Below are positions 1 through 13,033 of a DNA stretch of 64,000 nucleotides, piece by piece (within the stretch, counting starts at the first letter, position 1; every line of letters begins with the position of its first letter). The DNA is taken from NCBI RefSeq assembly GCF_037176765.1, contig NC_090034.1:22150875-22214874 (forward strand), given 5' to 3'. The notes under the pieces were generated by a model. It saw only the letters and a list, made by a program, of their open reading frames with translations. It was not told the DNA's origin and searched no databases. Position numbers and translations under genes: made by a program. The DNA is from Anolis sagrei (Eukaryota > Chordata > Lepidosauria > Squamata > Anolidae).

Positions 1-15
1 CCTTGTTTGCATGCT

Positions 16-275
16 TCAAGTCGTCTCTGGTTGCTTCTGGGTTGAGAGAATCGGCCGTCTACGAAGACGTTGCCCAGGGGACGCCCGGATGTCTTGCAAT
101 CCTGCGAGGAGGCTTCTCTCATGTCCCCCAAGCTGGACATCAACATAACACACCTCCTTTCTCTCCTGTCTGTCCAAACAGCATTGAATGTTTGCCACGT
201 ATGTGTATTGTGATCCACCCTGAGTCCCCTTTGGGAGATAGGGCAAAATATAAATAAAGTGTTGTTGTTGTTGTT
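16..275 (-). mobile_element. Truncated tRNA-derived SINE followed by a LINE-type 3' tail
   Basis: Bases 16-180 match the body of the tRNA-derived SINE seen complete elsewhere here (5612-5880, 62310-62570), in the - orientation. At 190-270 a separate tail, with gagtcccctttgggagat and aaatataaataaagtg, runs into (GTT)n. This lies in the EARS2 intron upstream of the first visible exon. Confidence 0.6.
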
Positions 276-348
276 GTTATTGTTATTGTTGTTATATATA
301 CTTATGTATCTTCCCCACTGACTCACAGTCTTCCTTCCTCCTTCCCAG

Positions 349-2343
349 GGCCACGTCAGCCAGCTCAAGGACTTAGTGTCCCCCAAGTATGCATTTTTGT
401 GGATCCGTCCCTCTGTGTCGCATGAAGAGCTGCATTCAGTTTCATCTGAGGCAGAGAAGATAGGGACGCTGGTTCTCGGGTGAGTGGAAAGTCAGGACTA
501 TACATGAACTGATGACGTTCTCCCTGCACCTTTGGCAATATGTGGAGTGGTATGAGTGTCAGACTAGGATTGGGGTCCAAATCCCTGCTGGGCCATGGAA
601 ACCCACTGGCAGACTTTGGGCACATCACACTCTCTCAGCTTCAAAGGAAGTAAAGCCATCATGATCAATGAAGAAATCTTTCTGAGAAAACCCTGTATTC
701 AGTTGCTCTAAGAATGAAATGACTTGAATTATGACAACCCTACAACAACAACAAAGTATGGGAGAGTTGGGACAGTTAAACTCATTCTACCCCCCCCCTC
801 CACTTTTGTGTTGTGTGTGTGAAGCAGGTATTTCCAAAAACAAAAGAGTGGGAAGGGATCCCAAAGGGTCATCTAGTCTGGCCCCTTCTGCCAGGCAGGA
901 ATACACAAAACACCCCTGACAGATGGCCATCCAGACCTCCAAAGAGGTTTCCATCTCTATGCAACCCCAGTTGGAAAGGACTCTAAAGTCATCTAGTCTG
1001 ATCTCATTCTTCCATGCAGGAAGGCACAATCAGAGCCCTCCTGACAGATGGCCATACAGCCTTTGCTTGCAATCCTCCAGTGAAGGCAATCTGTTCCATT
1101 TGTGAACAGATCTTCCTAAAGTTTAGGTTTGTAGCACCATCTGAAGTGAGCCTGAGTGTGCCTTTGGAATCTGGTACTATGCCATAATTCTGTCTGTTCC
1201 TTTTCCCATCAGGCTTCTAGACCAGCCAGTGGCCCCTCTGAACTTGGAGGAGCTTAGCAGGGACCTGCGGTTGCTGATGAAGCAAATCAAAGGAACCCAG
1301 TACAGCAGTGCAATGAAGCTGCTCCGCTTGGCCCTCAGCGGCCGACAGGTGAACACTCTCCCTCCAAAATGCTTTCTTGTGCTGCTCCGAAAGTCGGTAG
1401 TTGCCTTCTATGTTTCCAAAGAGTCTGATGGTGGTGGCAGCATGGCTTTTTCCAGTTGACACAACAATGTACACTCCTACCTTTTCCTCCCATAAGTGAA
1501 CCATAAAATGGTCAGAGAAACAATGCAGGTGAAATCAGTAGAACTGACCATCCATAGAATCATAGAATCCTAGAGTTGGAAGAGACTCTTAAAGACCATC
1601 CAGTCCATCTTCCATTCAGCCGGACAGGATGGCACAATCAAAGCACTCCCAACAGATGACCACCCAGTCTCATAAACATTAGAAGGTTCATGGAGATATA
1701 GTATTTATTATTTACTTCATCTCTATCCCACCATTCTCAACCCCAGAGGGGACTCAAGGCAGCTTATAAATCTGGCAAAATTTCAATGCTGCACAGGTAA
1801 ACATGGGCAAAACGGGCCCTAGCACACACTAAAGAGGCCCTAATCAACTTCTAAAAGGCACTAAATGGGCAAAACAGGCCCTGGCAGGCACTAAAGATGC
1901 CCTAAACAACTTATAAAAGGGAGCAAATGGACAAAATGGGCCCTGGCATGCACTAAAGAGGCCCTAAACAACTTCGAAAAGGAAACAAATGGGCAAAAGG
2001 GACCCCGGCACAAACTAAAGGCCTTAAACAACTTCTAAAATGGACCAAATGGGCAAAACTGGCACTAAACTAAACTAAAACTGGCACACACTAAAGAGGC
2101 TTATGAATTGACCTTCTGTCAGGACATTCACAGCTTTAGGATCTTGTTTTGTTATCGTAGTTCCATGTTGATTCCTTTCCCCAGAGCATTGAAATTTACT
2201 CCCTGGTCCTGAGGGCCTTCTCCCTTTGCTTTATGCAATAGCATCTATATCTCTTTCAGGAAGGACCCAGCGTTGCCGAAATGATGGTCTCCTTGGGGCG
2301 TAGAGAGACCTGCGCCCGGATCCAGAGGGCCCTGTGCAGGTGA
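349..2343 (+). CDS. EARS2: EARS2, mitochondrial glutamyl-tRNA synthetase, 3' partial (last three coding exons)
   Basis: Three exons join in frame: 349-479, 1213-1348 and 2260-2343 (TGA at 2341-2343), all with AG acceptors and GT donors. The protein reads GHVSQLKDLVSPKYAFLW at its start, then MKLLRMALSGQ-like text (here MKLLRLALSGR), and ends in a VAEMM...RIQ segment, as remembered for the C-terminal anticodon-binding part of human EARS2. The enzyme attaches glutamate to tRNA-Glu in the mitochondrial matrix; the catalytic N-terminal domain lies upstream of the window. Placement directly upstream of and co-oriented with GGA2 matches human synteny. About 117 codons are visible. No in-frame damage is seen in these exons. 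Confidence 0.9.
845..1110 (-). mobile_element. Two tandem CR1-type LINE 3' fragments
   Basis: Two consecutive units share the reverse CR1 tail text (gggaagggatccc...catctagtc...cctgacagatggccatcc). Each is about 120-140 bases and 5'-truncated. Both lie in an EARS2 intron. Confidence 0.6.
1553..1680 (-). mobile_element. CR1 LINE 3' tail
   Basis: Begins with the octamer-like tcatagaatc repeats followed by gagttggaagagac and ccatccagtcca, the reverse complement of the standard CR1 3' end. Confidence 0.7.
1795..2100 (+). repeat. About 62-bp minisatellite, five copies
   Basis: Units start near 1800, 1863, 1925, 1987 and 2047 with the shared core aaatgggcaaaac..ggccct and ctaaacaacttctaaaa. Copies differ at several sites each. 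It lies in the last EARS2 intron. Confidence 0.85.
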
Positions 2344-2591
2344 CCTTGAAGTCGCGGAAGAGCAACAGCACAAAGGACCAGTGACCCATGGATTAGGAAG
2401 AATGCACTTGTCCTGGACCACTTTCAGAAAGAGGGGACTCAATGGGATTTGTGCAAGAACTTCCAATACACATGTGTGGAATTTAAATGCACCCCAGGGA
2501 AAGGAGCAACTTTGGGAAATATGCCCTGGCTCCCTGGTTCAGTGCCTCACTATTATGGCAATGACTGCAATTGCAATGTGCTTTGTGCATT

Positions 2592-2597
2592 AATAAA
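2592..2597 (+). terminator. EARS2 polyadenylation signal AATAAA
   Basis: An AATAAA lies about 250 bases after the EARS2 stop codon, in unique-looking sequence, so a short 3' UTR ending near 2615-2630 is likely. Inferred from motif and position only. Confidence 0.6.
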
Positions 2598-3119
2598 GAA
2601 AGGGGAATCATGGGTGCTGGGTGCTTCAAAGCTAGCAACTGTCATCTAAGAAAGATTTGCATCTTCCAGGGCGACTCTGGATGGTTTTGGATGTGGAAAA
2701 AGTTTATGAACAGTTCATGCAAAACCTGGAGATTGCCTCTCGTAAAGCTCTCCGTGTTGGTTTGGGGATTCTGGGTCTGAACTAATGTTCTGAAGCTCTC
2801 CATAAAAACAAAAGAGCAGAAATAAATCATGTCTATTGAGAAAGAGATTCCCAGCCAACACCTTTTTTGAGGAGATCCAGTTCTTTAAAAAGAAAAATGG
2901 AGGAAAACAATTTTCTTGATTTATATGGATTTGGGCTATATTGATGTTGCCTTTCTTCTGCCCTGCCAAACGAAACCCTCTCTTGGGCCGCCTTCCCTAG
3001 TTTTACAAGGAGGGCATTCAGTATTGAGAAGGGTTTGTTTTGGTAGCCATATTGATGCAGTGCAGGGAGAGGAAGGATCTGCCATTGGGGGTGGATTCAG
3101 CAGAAAGAAAGGCCAATTT

Positions 3120-3870
3120 GTTGTCAAAGGCTTTCATGGCTGGAATCACTGGGTTGCTGTGAGTTTTTTGGGCTGTATGTCCATGTTCCAGTAGCATTCT
3201 CTCCTGATGTTTCACCTGCATCTGTGGCTGGCATCGTCAGAGGTTTTGTTGGCAATGAAGCAAGTGGAGTGCATATATATATACCCGTGGAATGTCCAGG
3301 GTGGGGAAAAGAACCCTGTTTAAAGCAAGTGTGAATGTTGCAGTTAGCAAGCTTGAATTAGCATATGAGAAACCATGAAGCTGCAAAGTCAATCAGCGAG
3401 GGCATCTCCATGGAGGTAGCCTGGCCTTTGTTGTCTAGAGACATCCAATGTTTGGGAGATGTTAACTAGCCCATGAATTATTCCTGTCTGGAGTTCTCCT
3501 GTTTCTGAGTGGTGTTCATTATATATGGTCTTGATTCTGGTGCTTTTTTAAAATACTAGTAACGAGATTTTGTTCATTTCCAGGGTTTCCTCCTTTCTGA
3601 TGGAATTGATCAAAATGAACAAAATCTGGGTACCAGTATTAAAAAAACCCCCATCAGAACCAAGGACAATGAATAAAGAACACCACTCAGAAACAGGGGG
3701 ACTAGACAGCAAACAATCAAGCGCCAATTAACACCTAAGCAGAGGATGCCTCCAGGCAACAACAGCCAGGCTACCACTATGCAAATAGTGATTGACTTTG
3801 CAGCTTCATGGCTGCGCAATGCTAATCAAGCTTGCTGATTGTAACATTCATATTTGCTTTAAACAGACCA
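3120..3870. mobile_element. Penelope-like element fragments in an inverted (head-to-head) pair
   Basis: 3120-3600 is the family in - orientation, starting tgtcaaaggctttcatggct. From about 3601 the sequence folds back in + orientation to about 3870. The junction is an imperfect palindrome in which gattttgttcatttcc faces atgaacaaaatctgg. Family assignment rests on a partial C-terminal GIY-YIG-like reading in the 15440-15620 copy. Confidence 0.55.
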
Positions 3871-3872
3871 GA

Positions 3873-4345
3873 GTTGAGTTGCTGTGAGTTTTCCGGGCTG
3901 TATGGCTATGTTCCAGAAGCATTTTCTCCTGACATTTCACCCCACATCTATGGCAAGCATCCTCAGAGATTGTGAGGTTTGTTGGAAACTAGGCAAGTGA
4001 GGTTTATATATCTGTGGAATGTCCAAAGTGGGAGAAAGAACTCTTGTCTGTTCAAGGCAAGCGTGAATGTTGCAATTGGCCACTTTGATTAGCATTGAAT
4101 GGCGTTGCAACTTCAAAGCCTGGCTGCTTCCTGCCTGGGGGAATCCTTTGTTGGGAAATGTTATCTGGCCCTGATTCTTTCTCCAGGGTTCTTTCTCCTG
4201 CCCTGGACATTCCACAGGTATATATGCACTCCACTTGCCTCACTTCCAACATACTTCTAGCCACAGATACAGGTGAAACATCAGGACAGAATGATACTGG
4301 AACATGGCCATAGAGCTCTAAAAATTCAGAGCAACCCAAAGGCCA
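3873..4345. mobile_element. Second Penelope-like inverted pair, arms separated by a short loop
   Basis: 3873-4150 is in - orientation (ttgctgtgagttttccgggc) and about 4185-4340 is in + orientation (ctggacattccacag ... ggaacatggccata). It abuts the pair at 3120-3870. Confidence 0.55.
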
Positions 4346-4349
4346 ACTT

Positions 4350-4769
4350 CTGCAGGGAAAGTTCAGGAACTGGACCACTTTGTTGGGCCATTAAAGTGAG
4401 ACTGGAGAGTGAAATGAGTGGATGATGAAAGGAAAGGGACCATTACCATCACAAATCAGCTCCTGACCCAAAAGGAATCTGGTCCAATCTTTGACTGGGC
4501 AGCCTTGGAAAGCAGGGATGGCCTCCCAAAAGTCAGTTGTGATGCACCTGGAGAGGAAGGAAAGGGGAAACCAAGCCTCTTAGGGGCCTTCAAAGTGACT
4601 CCAGAGACTTCCGCATTGCTTTGCCAAAGAAGGAGGGCCTGCCCAGTGCTTTTCCTGGGCAGCTGGAAGCCCCGCCTGAAGAAGGGCTGGGCAGAGAAGC
4701 AGTGGGCGGTCAGTCTGGGCCCAAGAGGGCAGCTGACCTCTGCCTCTGCCTCTTCCTCCTCTTTGAGCC
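4350..4769 (+). other. Sequence upstream of the GGA2 start, no clear promoter motif
   Basis: About 420 bases between the Penelope-like pair and the GGA2 ATG. The region becomes GC-richer and pyrimidine-rich close to the ATG (ctctgcctctgcctcttcc), which is compatible with a 5' UTR. No TATA, CCAAT or CpG-island pattern like that of COG7 was found. Confidence 0.35.
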
Positions 4770-7700
4770 ATGGCTCGGGCGGCTCCTCCAGGGGCCCTGG
4801 AGCTCCTGCTGCGTAAGTCTCAGGAAGGGATGGGCAGAGACCCTGGGGTCCCCTTTGGAGGGTGGAAAGGGAGCCTGAGCCCCTTGACTTCCTTCCTCTC
4901 TCCTTTGCATCCTGGTTTCACAGTTCCAGCCCTTCCTTCAAAGGGCCACAGAATCTCCCCAGCAGGATCCCATGGCATTGCCTTTCTGGTAGTTTGGGCC
5001 CCCTCCCATTGAAGAAAACTAGAATTCTAGAGTTGGAAGGGGCACCTAAAGGTCATCCAGTCCAACCCCCTCCTGCCATAAAAGAATCCTAGGATTGTAG
5101 GTTGGCTGTTTTGAGTCCCATTCATGGGAGAAAGGCAGGATAAAAGTAAACAAATAATACATTTTGTCATTATAATGTATATGTCATATAAATGTCATCA
5201 GTTGGGGACTCCCTCCCCCCAGCACCAACTGCTGCTCTGGGGCAGAGTGAAAAGAGAGGGGGCCAGGGGACAGTTCCACCTTGTCTCCTGTGCTATGCTA
5301 ATAATATAATATAATGTAATAAAATATATTGAATATACATTTAATATTTATAATATTACAATGTAATACAATATAATGCTACTAATAATAATATGATATT
5401 ATAATTATGTATTTTATATTACATGTAATATTACTAATAATATTACAATATAATGGTATAGTACAGTATAGTAATATATAATACTGATATTGTACTATGC
5501 TAATAATATAATGTATTGTATGTATATATATCTTGTAAGCCGCTCTGAGTCCGCTTCAGGGTGAGAAGGGCAGCATATAAATGTCGTAAATAAATAAATA
5601 AATAAATATTATTTTGTGTCAGGAGCGACTTGAAAAACTGCAAGTTGCTTCCAGTGTGAGAGAACTGGAAGAATTGGCCTTCTGCAAGGACATTGTCCAG
5701 GGTACGCCCAGATGTTTTGATGTTTTACCATCCTTATGGGAGGCTTCTCTCATGTCCCCACATGGGGAGCTGGAGCTGAAAGAGGGAGCTCATCCGCGCT
5801 CCCCCCAGATTCGAATCTCTGATCTGTCGGTCTTTAGTCTTGCTGGCACAAGGGTTTAACCCATTATGCCATCAGGGGACCCTATATTACTATAGAAACA
5901 TCCTTGAAAGGTCATCCAGTCTGACACCATCCAAACCCTCTCGACAGATGGCCATCCAGCCTCTGCTTCAAAACTTCCAGAAAAGGAAGGAGACTGCAAC
6001 ACAGTCCCAATCTTAAGAATTGGGGTACCCCAAAGGCCATCTAATCCAATCCCCTTCTCCTGGGCAGGAAAGCACAATGAAAGCATTCCTCACAGATGGC
6101 CATCCAGACCCTGCTTAAAGATCTCCAAAGAGGTTTCCATCTCCCTACAACCCTAAAGTTGGAAGGGATCCAAAAGGCCATCCAGATTGACCCCATTTTC
6201 TATGCAGGAAGGCACAATCAGAGCCCTCCTGACAGATGGCCATCCAACCTCTGCTTCATAATCTCCAGAGAAGGAGACTCCAAGGCAGTTCTTACAATCA
6301 GGATGTTCTTCGTAATGTTTTGATGGAATCTCATTCCCCTCAACTTAAACCAGGCATGTGCAAACTTTGGCCTTCCTAGTGTTTCGGATTCCAAATCTCA
6401 CAATTCCTAACAGCCTCGGGCCCTTTTCTTTCCCCCCTCAGCCGCTTAAGCGGCTGAGGGGGAAAAGGAAGGGGCCTGAGGCTGTTAGGGATTGTGGGAG
6501 TTGGAGTCCAAAACACCTGGAGAGGGCCAAATTTTGACCATGCCTGATCTAGAGGAAATTGTTTTGGTGCATCTCTACTGTAGAAGGATTGCATTTTGGA
6601 TCCATTTTCACTGCCCTTTTGGATCCTGGGAGTTGCAGTTTGACAAGGCTGAGAACTGGAACAAGATGCAACTCCCAGGATTTCATAGCCTTGAGTTATA
6701 TTAACTCAAGAGGTGCCAAATTGCATTAGTTGCATAGTGTAAATGCGTCATTTATCGCCTCTTCCTCCATAAACTTGCAACACCTTTTCTTCTTTGGCAG
6801 ATAAAGTCACTGACCCTGGCAACTCCGAAGAGAACTGGGAGGCCATGCAGCGCTTCAGCGACCAGGTCAATGCAGAACCTGATGGGTGAGGAGAGCAAGG
6901 CTTTGGATACCCTCATTTAAAATAGCCAGGGGTGCATCTACATTGTGCAATGAGTGCAGTTTGATGCCACTATAAGTGCCATGATTCGGTGCAACCAAGT
7001 TGTGGTTTGACACTCTTCAGCTGAGAAGGCTCAAGACCTTTTGTGCAGTTCTCATAATCCCATAGTGCTGAGTGTGGCGATTCAAGTAGTATCAAACTGC
7101 ATTAATCCCACAGTGGAGAGTCTGTTCTCAAAAGGGAAGTCAACTCTGCGGCTTTGATATGCCACACTTCACTTCCTTCAGAGCAAGGAAAATCTCTTTG
7201 TAGCCATTTGCAAGAATGGAATTGGCTCTTTGGAGATATTCTGTCTTTAAAAAGTAGCGGAGGAGGCTGGCAAAGGACCTTGGCCTGGATTAGATACCAA
7301 GGCCCCTTCTTCCCTGCCATATAAAATCCAGATTGTCTGCTTTGAACTGGATTATATGGCAGTGTAGACTCATAAAATCCAGTTCAAAGCAGCTAATGTG
7401 GATTATCTACTTTGATAATATGGATTGTATGGCAGTGTAGAAGGGGCTCAAGAGTAGAAAGGGCCATGGTGGTGCAATGTTTTAAAACCTTGTGCTGCTG
7501 AAATGCTGACCTGAAGGTTGGCAGTTTGAATCCACGGGATGGGGTGAGCTCCCGCTGTTAGCTCTAGCTCCTGCTAACCCAGCAGTTTGAAAACATGCAA
7601 ATGTGAATAGATCAATAGGTACCACTTTGGCAGGAAAAGGCAAAAAGACACCCCAAGCAGTCATGCCAGCCACACAACCAAGAAGTGTCTACAGACACAG

Positions 7701-7920
7701 ACTCCTTGGCTTGGAAATGAAGAAAGAGCACCTCTCCGGGAACCGGAAATGAGCACTGCTTCCAGAGTCGGAAATGAAAGAAGCATTTGTCTGTGTATTT
7801 GTGTCTCAGTGTATGTCATTGTAACAAGGCACTGAATGTTTCCCTGTGTCTGTTTATATATTGTAATCCAATCTGAGTCCCCTCGGGAAAAAGTGCAGAA
7901 TATAAATAGAGTGTTGTTGC

Positions 7921-7964
<44 letters not shown>

Positions 7965-8839
7965 CACTATGGATGATGATATATGATATTTCCCAAAGTA
8001 TGTTTTCTTGAAGTTGATTTCTGCAAAACGGACACAGGAGTGTTGCTCAGGCCCCTTCCGCACTACCCCTATATCCCATGATCTGATCCCAGATTATCTG
8101 GCAGTGTAGACTCATATAATCCAGTTCAAAGCAGATAATCTGGGATCAGATCCTGGGATATAGGAAAGTAGATCTAACCTTAGTGAGATCAAGCCTTAGC
8201 CTTAGTGAGATCAAGTGAAGGGTTTATTCTCACAGTTTTGGGTGCTAATGTCTTTCAGCAACAATAACAAGCAGAGGCTCCAAATGCATTGCTCGTCTTC
8301 CTCTCCACTAAGGGCAACCCCATGAAGGTTTCCTTAGATAGAAGTGGCTTTGGCCAGTTCCTCTGTTAATTTCCATTTTGGAAGGATATAATACAGAAGA
8401 AGAAATGCTGGTGGTTTTCCCAATGCAGCCAGTACCATGTTGCAATGCTCCAACCTCTGATGTGGATCTCTTCTCTTCTTTCTCAGCCCTTCCATTGCCC
8501 TCCGTTTGCTGGAACATAAGATCCAGTCGCCACAGGAAGCAGAGGCTCTCCGAGCCCTGACCGTAAGTGGCACCACGATATTGAGCTTTCTCTGCTTTCT
8601 TGGGACCCCAAAGAAATGAGATGTACCTCAAGATGCTGACAATGACATCCAGTAGATCAAACAGTTCTAATTTGGGTTGCTGTGAGTTTTCCGGGCTGTC
8701 TGGCCATGTTCCAGAAACATTCTTTCCTGACGTTTTGCCCACATCTGTGGCAGGCATCCTCAGAGGTTGTGAGGTCTGTTAGAAACTTGGCAAGTAGGGT
8801 GGATATATATGTATGTTTGCATGTATGTATGTATGTATG

Positions 8840-8880
<41 letters not shown>

Positions 8881-10601
8881 ATCCTCTGGAATAATGTCCA
8901 GGATGGGACAAAGAGCTCTTGTTTGTTTGAGGCAAGTGTGAATGTTGCAATTGGCCACCTTGATTAGTACTGAATGGACTTGCAGCTTCAAAACCTGTCG
9001 GCTTCCTGCCTGGGGGGAATCCTTCACTGGGAGGTGTTAGCTGGCCCTGGTTGTTTCTTGCCTGAAATTCTCCGGGTTTTTTTTTTTAGTGTTGCTCTTT
9101 ATTTACTGTCCTGATTCTAGAGGGCTTTTTGTAATACAGGTTACACCTCCCAACAAAGGACTCCCCCTGGCACGAAGCAGTCAGGCTTTGAAGCTGCAAA
9201 GCTATTCAATGCTAATCAAGGTGGCCAATTGCAACATTCCCACATGCCTTAAACAGACAAGAGTTCTTTCTCCCACCCTTGACATTATTCCACAGATATA
9301 TAAAGACCACTTTCCTAGTTTCTAACAGATCTCACGACCTCTGGGGGATCTCTGCCATAGATGTGGGCAAAACATCAAGAGAGAATGCTACTGGAACATG
9401 GCCGTACAGCCTGGAAAACTCATAGCAACCCAGTGAATCCAGCCATGAAAGCCTTTGACAACACAGTTCTAATTTGCTCACTCCAAAGTTAGTTTTGGAA
9501 ATTCTGTGTGCATACAGTGTGCTGATAGCCATCTGGATGGCTGGGGTGCCTTCCACACAAAGGTTAAAGAATCTGCAGACATTTCTGCTCAGAGCTATTG
9601 CAATCCTTTGCAATCAATCAAATAGTTTTATTGTACAAGCCCAAAGACAGAAAGGCACTACATACAAAGAATAGTTCCCTCAAAGCAAACAGGAAACAAA
9701 AGACAACATACGAAGGCCATCGTCATGCTCACACAAAGAGCCAAAATAATGCGAATCATCGATAATTACAGAAACATTTTCAAGGGAGGGTCAAATTAGC
9801 CTTTTGAGTCTCCATGGCAGTTGATGGCAGTTTTATCTTTCTGGTCTTTTTTTTTTTATTTTTTGCAGTCAAAGCAAAAAAAGAGCCACTTTATATGTTA
9901 CATATTCATTTGAGTCACTCAGCAAAAACTGAAACATTTCCACAAGAGTTCCCGTTTTCATTTATCAGCAAGAGTTTCAAATATCTTTCTCTGAGGTCAC
10001 TATACAAAGGGCACTTCAACATATAATGCTATCCTTTGCAAGGCGGTGAATGGGGGCGGGATGTATCTGCAAAGCAAAATGAGTGAATACAGGGTTGTTG
10101 TAGGTTTTTTGGGCTGTATCGCCATGTTCTAGAAGCATTCTCTCTTGATGTCTTGCCGGCATCTATGGCAGGTCAGACCTCACAACCTCTGAGGATGCCT
10201 GCCATAGATGCAGGCGAAATGCCAGGAAAGAATGCTTCTAGAACATGGCCATACAGCCCGAAAAACCTACAACAACCCAGTGATTCTGGCCATGAAAGTC
10301 TTCGACAATACATTGAATGAATGCAGTTTGGCACCACTTTCATTGCCGAAACTCAATGCTGTGAAATAATGGGATCTATAGTTTGGCAAGGTCTCAAGCC
10401 TTCTTGGGGGTGTGCAAATTGCAACTCCCAATGGTGGTTAAAGTGGTGTCAAACTGCATCAGTTCTACAGTGTAGATGCACTCTGGGAGGCCGAAGGAAA
10501 GTGATGCGATGTCGTTGCAAAGGGTGGCCCCCATAGCCATCAATGGGCTGAGGCACGCTGCTTGAAACATGGCCAATGCATCCCATTTGTCTCAAGACTT
10601 T

Positions 10602-10645
<44 letters not shown>

Positions 10646-12995
10646 TCCAAGGTCCTGGAAATGTGCGTCAACCACTGCGGGGAGGCCTTCCACCACGAAA
10701 TGGGCAAGTTCCGCTTTCTGAATGGTCTGATCAAAGTCCTCTCCCCAAAGGTGAGCCAAGGGGCCCTATGGAAGGCTGAATAGAGGACCAAAGTGGGGTC
10801 AAACTGCCTTCCTTCCATTGTGTAGATGCGCCCTGTGAGCATGACCTTCTCTCCTTCTCAGTATCTGGGCTCCTGGTCCACAGAGCAAGTCAAGTCCCGC
10901 ATCGTGGAGACCCTCTTCAGTTGGACTGTCTGGTTTCCTGAGGAAGTGAAGATCCGAGACGCTTATCAGATGCTGAAGAAACAAGGTCTGCATTCTCTTA
11001 TTTTCCTTTCCCTCTTCAGTCACAAATAGCCTCTGGCCACAAGGCGCCTGACCCAGAGGTTTCCGGTCGCTCGCTTTGCTCCTTTCCTCTTTAGAGAAGG
11101 AGCAGAAGGAACTCTCCCGCAGCTTTGGGGAAGCCTTAAGGAGGTTTATCCAACCTTTTTGAGACCTTTGCGGGTCCTCTTTTATGCAGGAGCGCTGTGT
11201 CCAAAAGGGACTGTCTCCATTAAAGGTTGAGAGAGTGTGACTTGTCCAAGGTTTCCAAGGCCAAGCAGGGATTCCAAACCTGGACTCCAGCTATTGTCTT
11301 AGGTGCCTTCTACACGGCTGTATGATCCAGATTATCAAAGCAGATAATCTACATTATCTGCTTTGAACTGGATTATATGAATCTACACTGCCATATAATC
11401 CAGTTCAAAGCATATTATCTGGATTTTATATGGCAGTGCAGACAGGGCCTTAGACCACTATATCTGCAAGTTACTGCCTTTTAAAAACAGGCTTCCAGTA
11501 TGTGTCTTTTGCAGACCAAGATCATTTAAACCACTTTCCCTTAAGCTTTGTTAAGAGTTTGGTAGAGTTTTCATGTTTTTAATTTTAATGTTGTTCTAGT
11601 GGTGGTAAAACTGTTCACCTATTGATGAATTTAAAAGTGTTTGCTGCTCTGTATTGATGACAGCACTTTTTGCTACTACTAAAATAATGATAATGATATT
11701 ATAATATCATGGAGCTCGCAGTGGGGTAAGCTGTGGAATAGCTGTGGAACTTTCTGACCAAAAGGTCACAGGTTTGAATCCAGAGAGCAGCATGAGCTCC
11801 CACTGTTAGCCCCAGCTTCTGCTAACCTAGCAGTCCAAAAACATGCGAATGTGAGTAGATCAATAGGTACTGTTCCAGCAGGAAGGTAATGGTGTTCCGT
11901 GCAGTCATGCCGGCCACATGACCTTGGAGGTGTCTACGGACAATGCCGGCTCTTCCGCTTCAAAATGGAGATGAGCACCAACCCCCAGAGTTGGACATGA
12001 CTGGACTTAATGTCAGGGAAAAACCTTTACCTCTACCTATTATTATATTTGGATTTATATCCTGCTCTTATCTCTGGATGGAGAATGAAAGCAGCTCCCA
12101 ACCTTGAAACTCTGAGTCTCCTTTGGAAGAGATAAAGTGCTGAATTATTATTATTAATAATAATAATAATGTTCAACCCAATCTGAATGCCAGGATTATT
12201 TTAATATATGTATTCCATAGAAATACATTATATGTATTTTACATAATGTTTTATAATTATGTGTTTTTTAAACTATGTTGTGCCCAAGCCTTAAGGAGAG
12301 GCAGTTTAAGAAACAAAATTATTATGATTACGATGTTTATTATTGTGAAGCTTCTGTTTATGAACCTCTTGAGTGGAAGAATGGATATACAGCCCCAATT
12401 TCTTTGATAATCTCCTGTGGCAAGGAGTTCCAAAGCTCCTGCAATGGTGACTTCTCATGCAGTTCGGCTATATGAGCTTGGTGCCATTGGCACAGCATTA
12501 ATTGACCTTGTCTTTGTATTTTAGATGCAAAAAGGATATATTTTGAATCAGCCTCCTGCTGCTAATCCTGCTCATCTGAGTTTGTTGTTTCTGGGGCTGG
12601 ATGAGCATGTTAAGAGTGCAATTCCATCTGTAATACCTAAATCTTCTTTCGTCCAGGAATTGTAAAGCAAGACCCCAAATTGCCAGAGGACAGAATCCTT
12701 CCTCCTCCTTCACCAAGACCAACGGGGTCCATTTTTGATGCTGATAATGAGAAATCCCAGGTAATTTCATCTGCCTTTTGCTCGGTGTCTTTATCGTCGT
12801 CTTCATCATCATCATTATCACGCTCTGAGAGCAAACTCAGGTGACGGTACCAAAAGGATTATATTTGAAACTGAGCCACCTTCTTCAAAAACTTGTATTA
12901 TCATCATCATCATCATCATCATCCCTATAGTCCAAAGCTGGTTCAACTCAACACTGGAATGATGCAAAATGCAGCTTTTCTTTGATTGCAGATGG

Positions 12996-13033
<38 letters not shown>

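Noticed and set aside
8807-8882. A promoter-like alternating purine-pyrimidine element
   Set aside because: It is a (TATG)n/(GT)n microsatellite that replaced the tatata segment of a Penelope-like copy.
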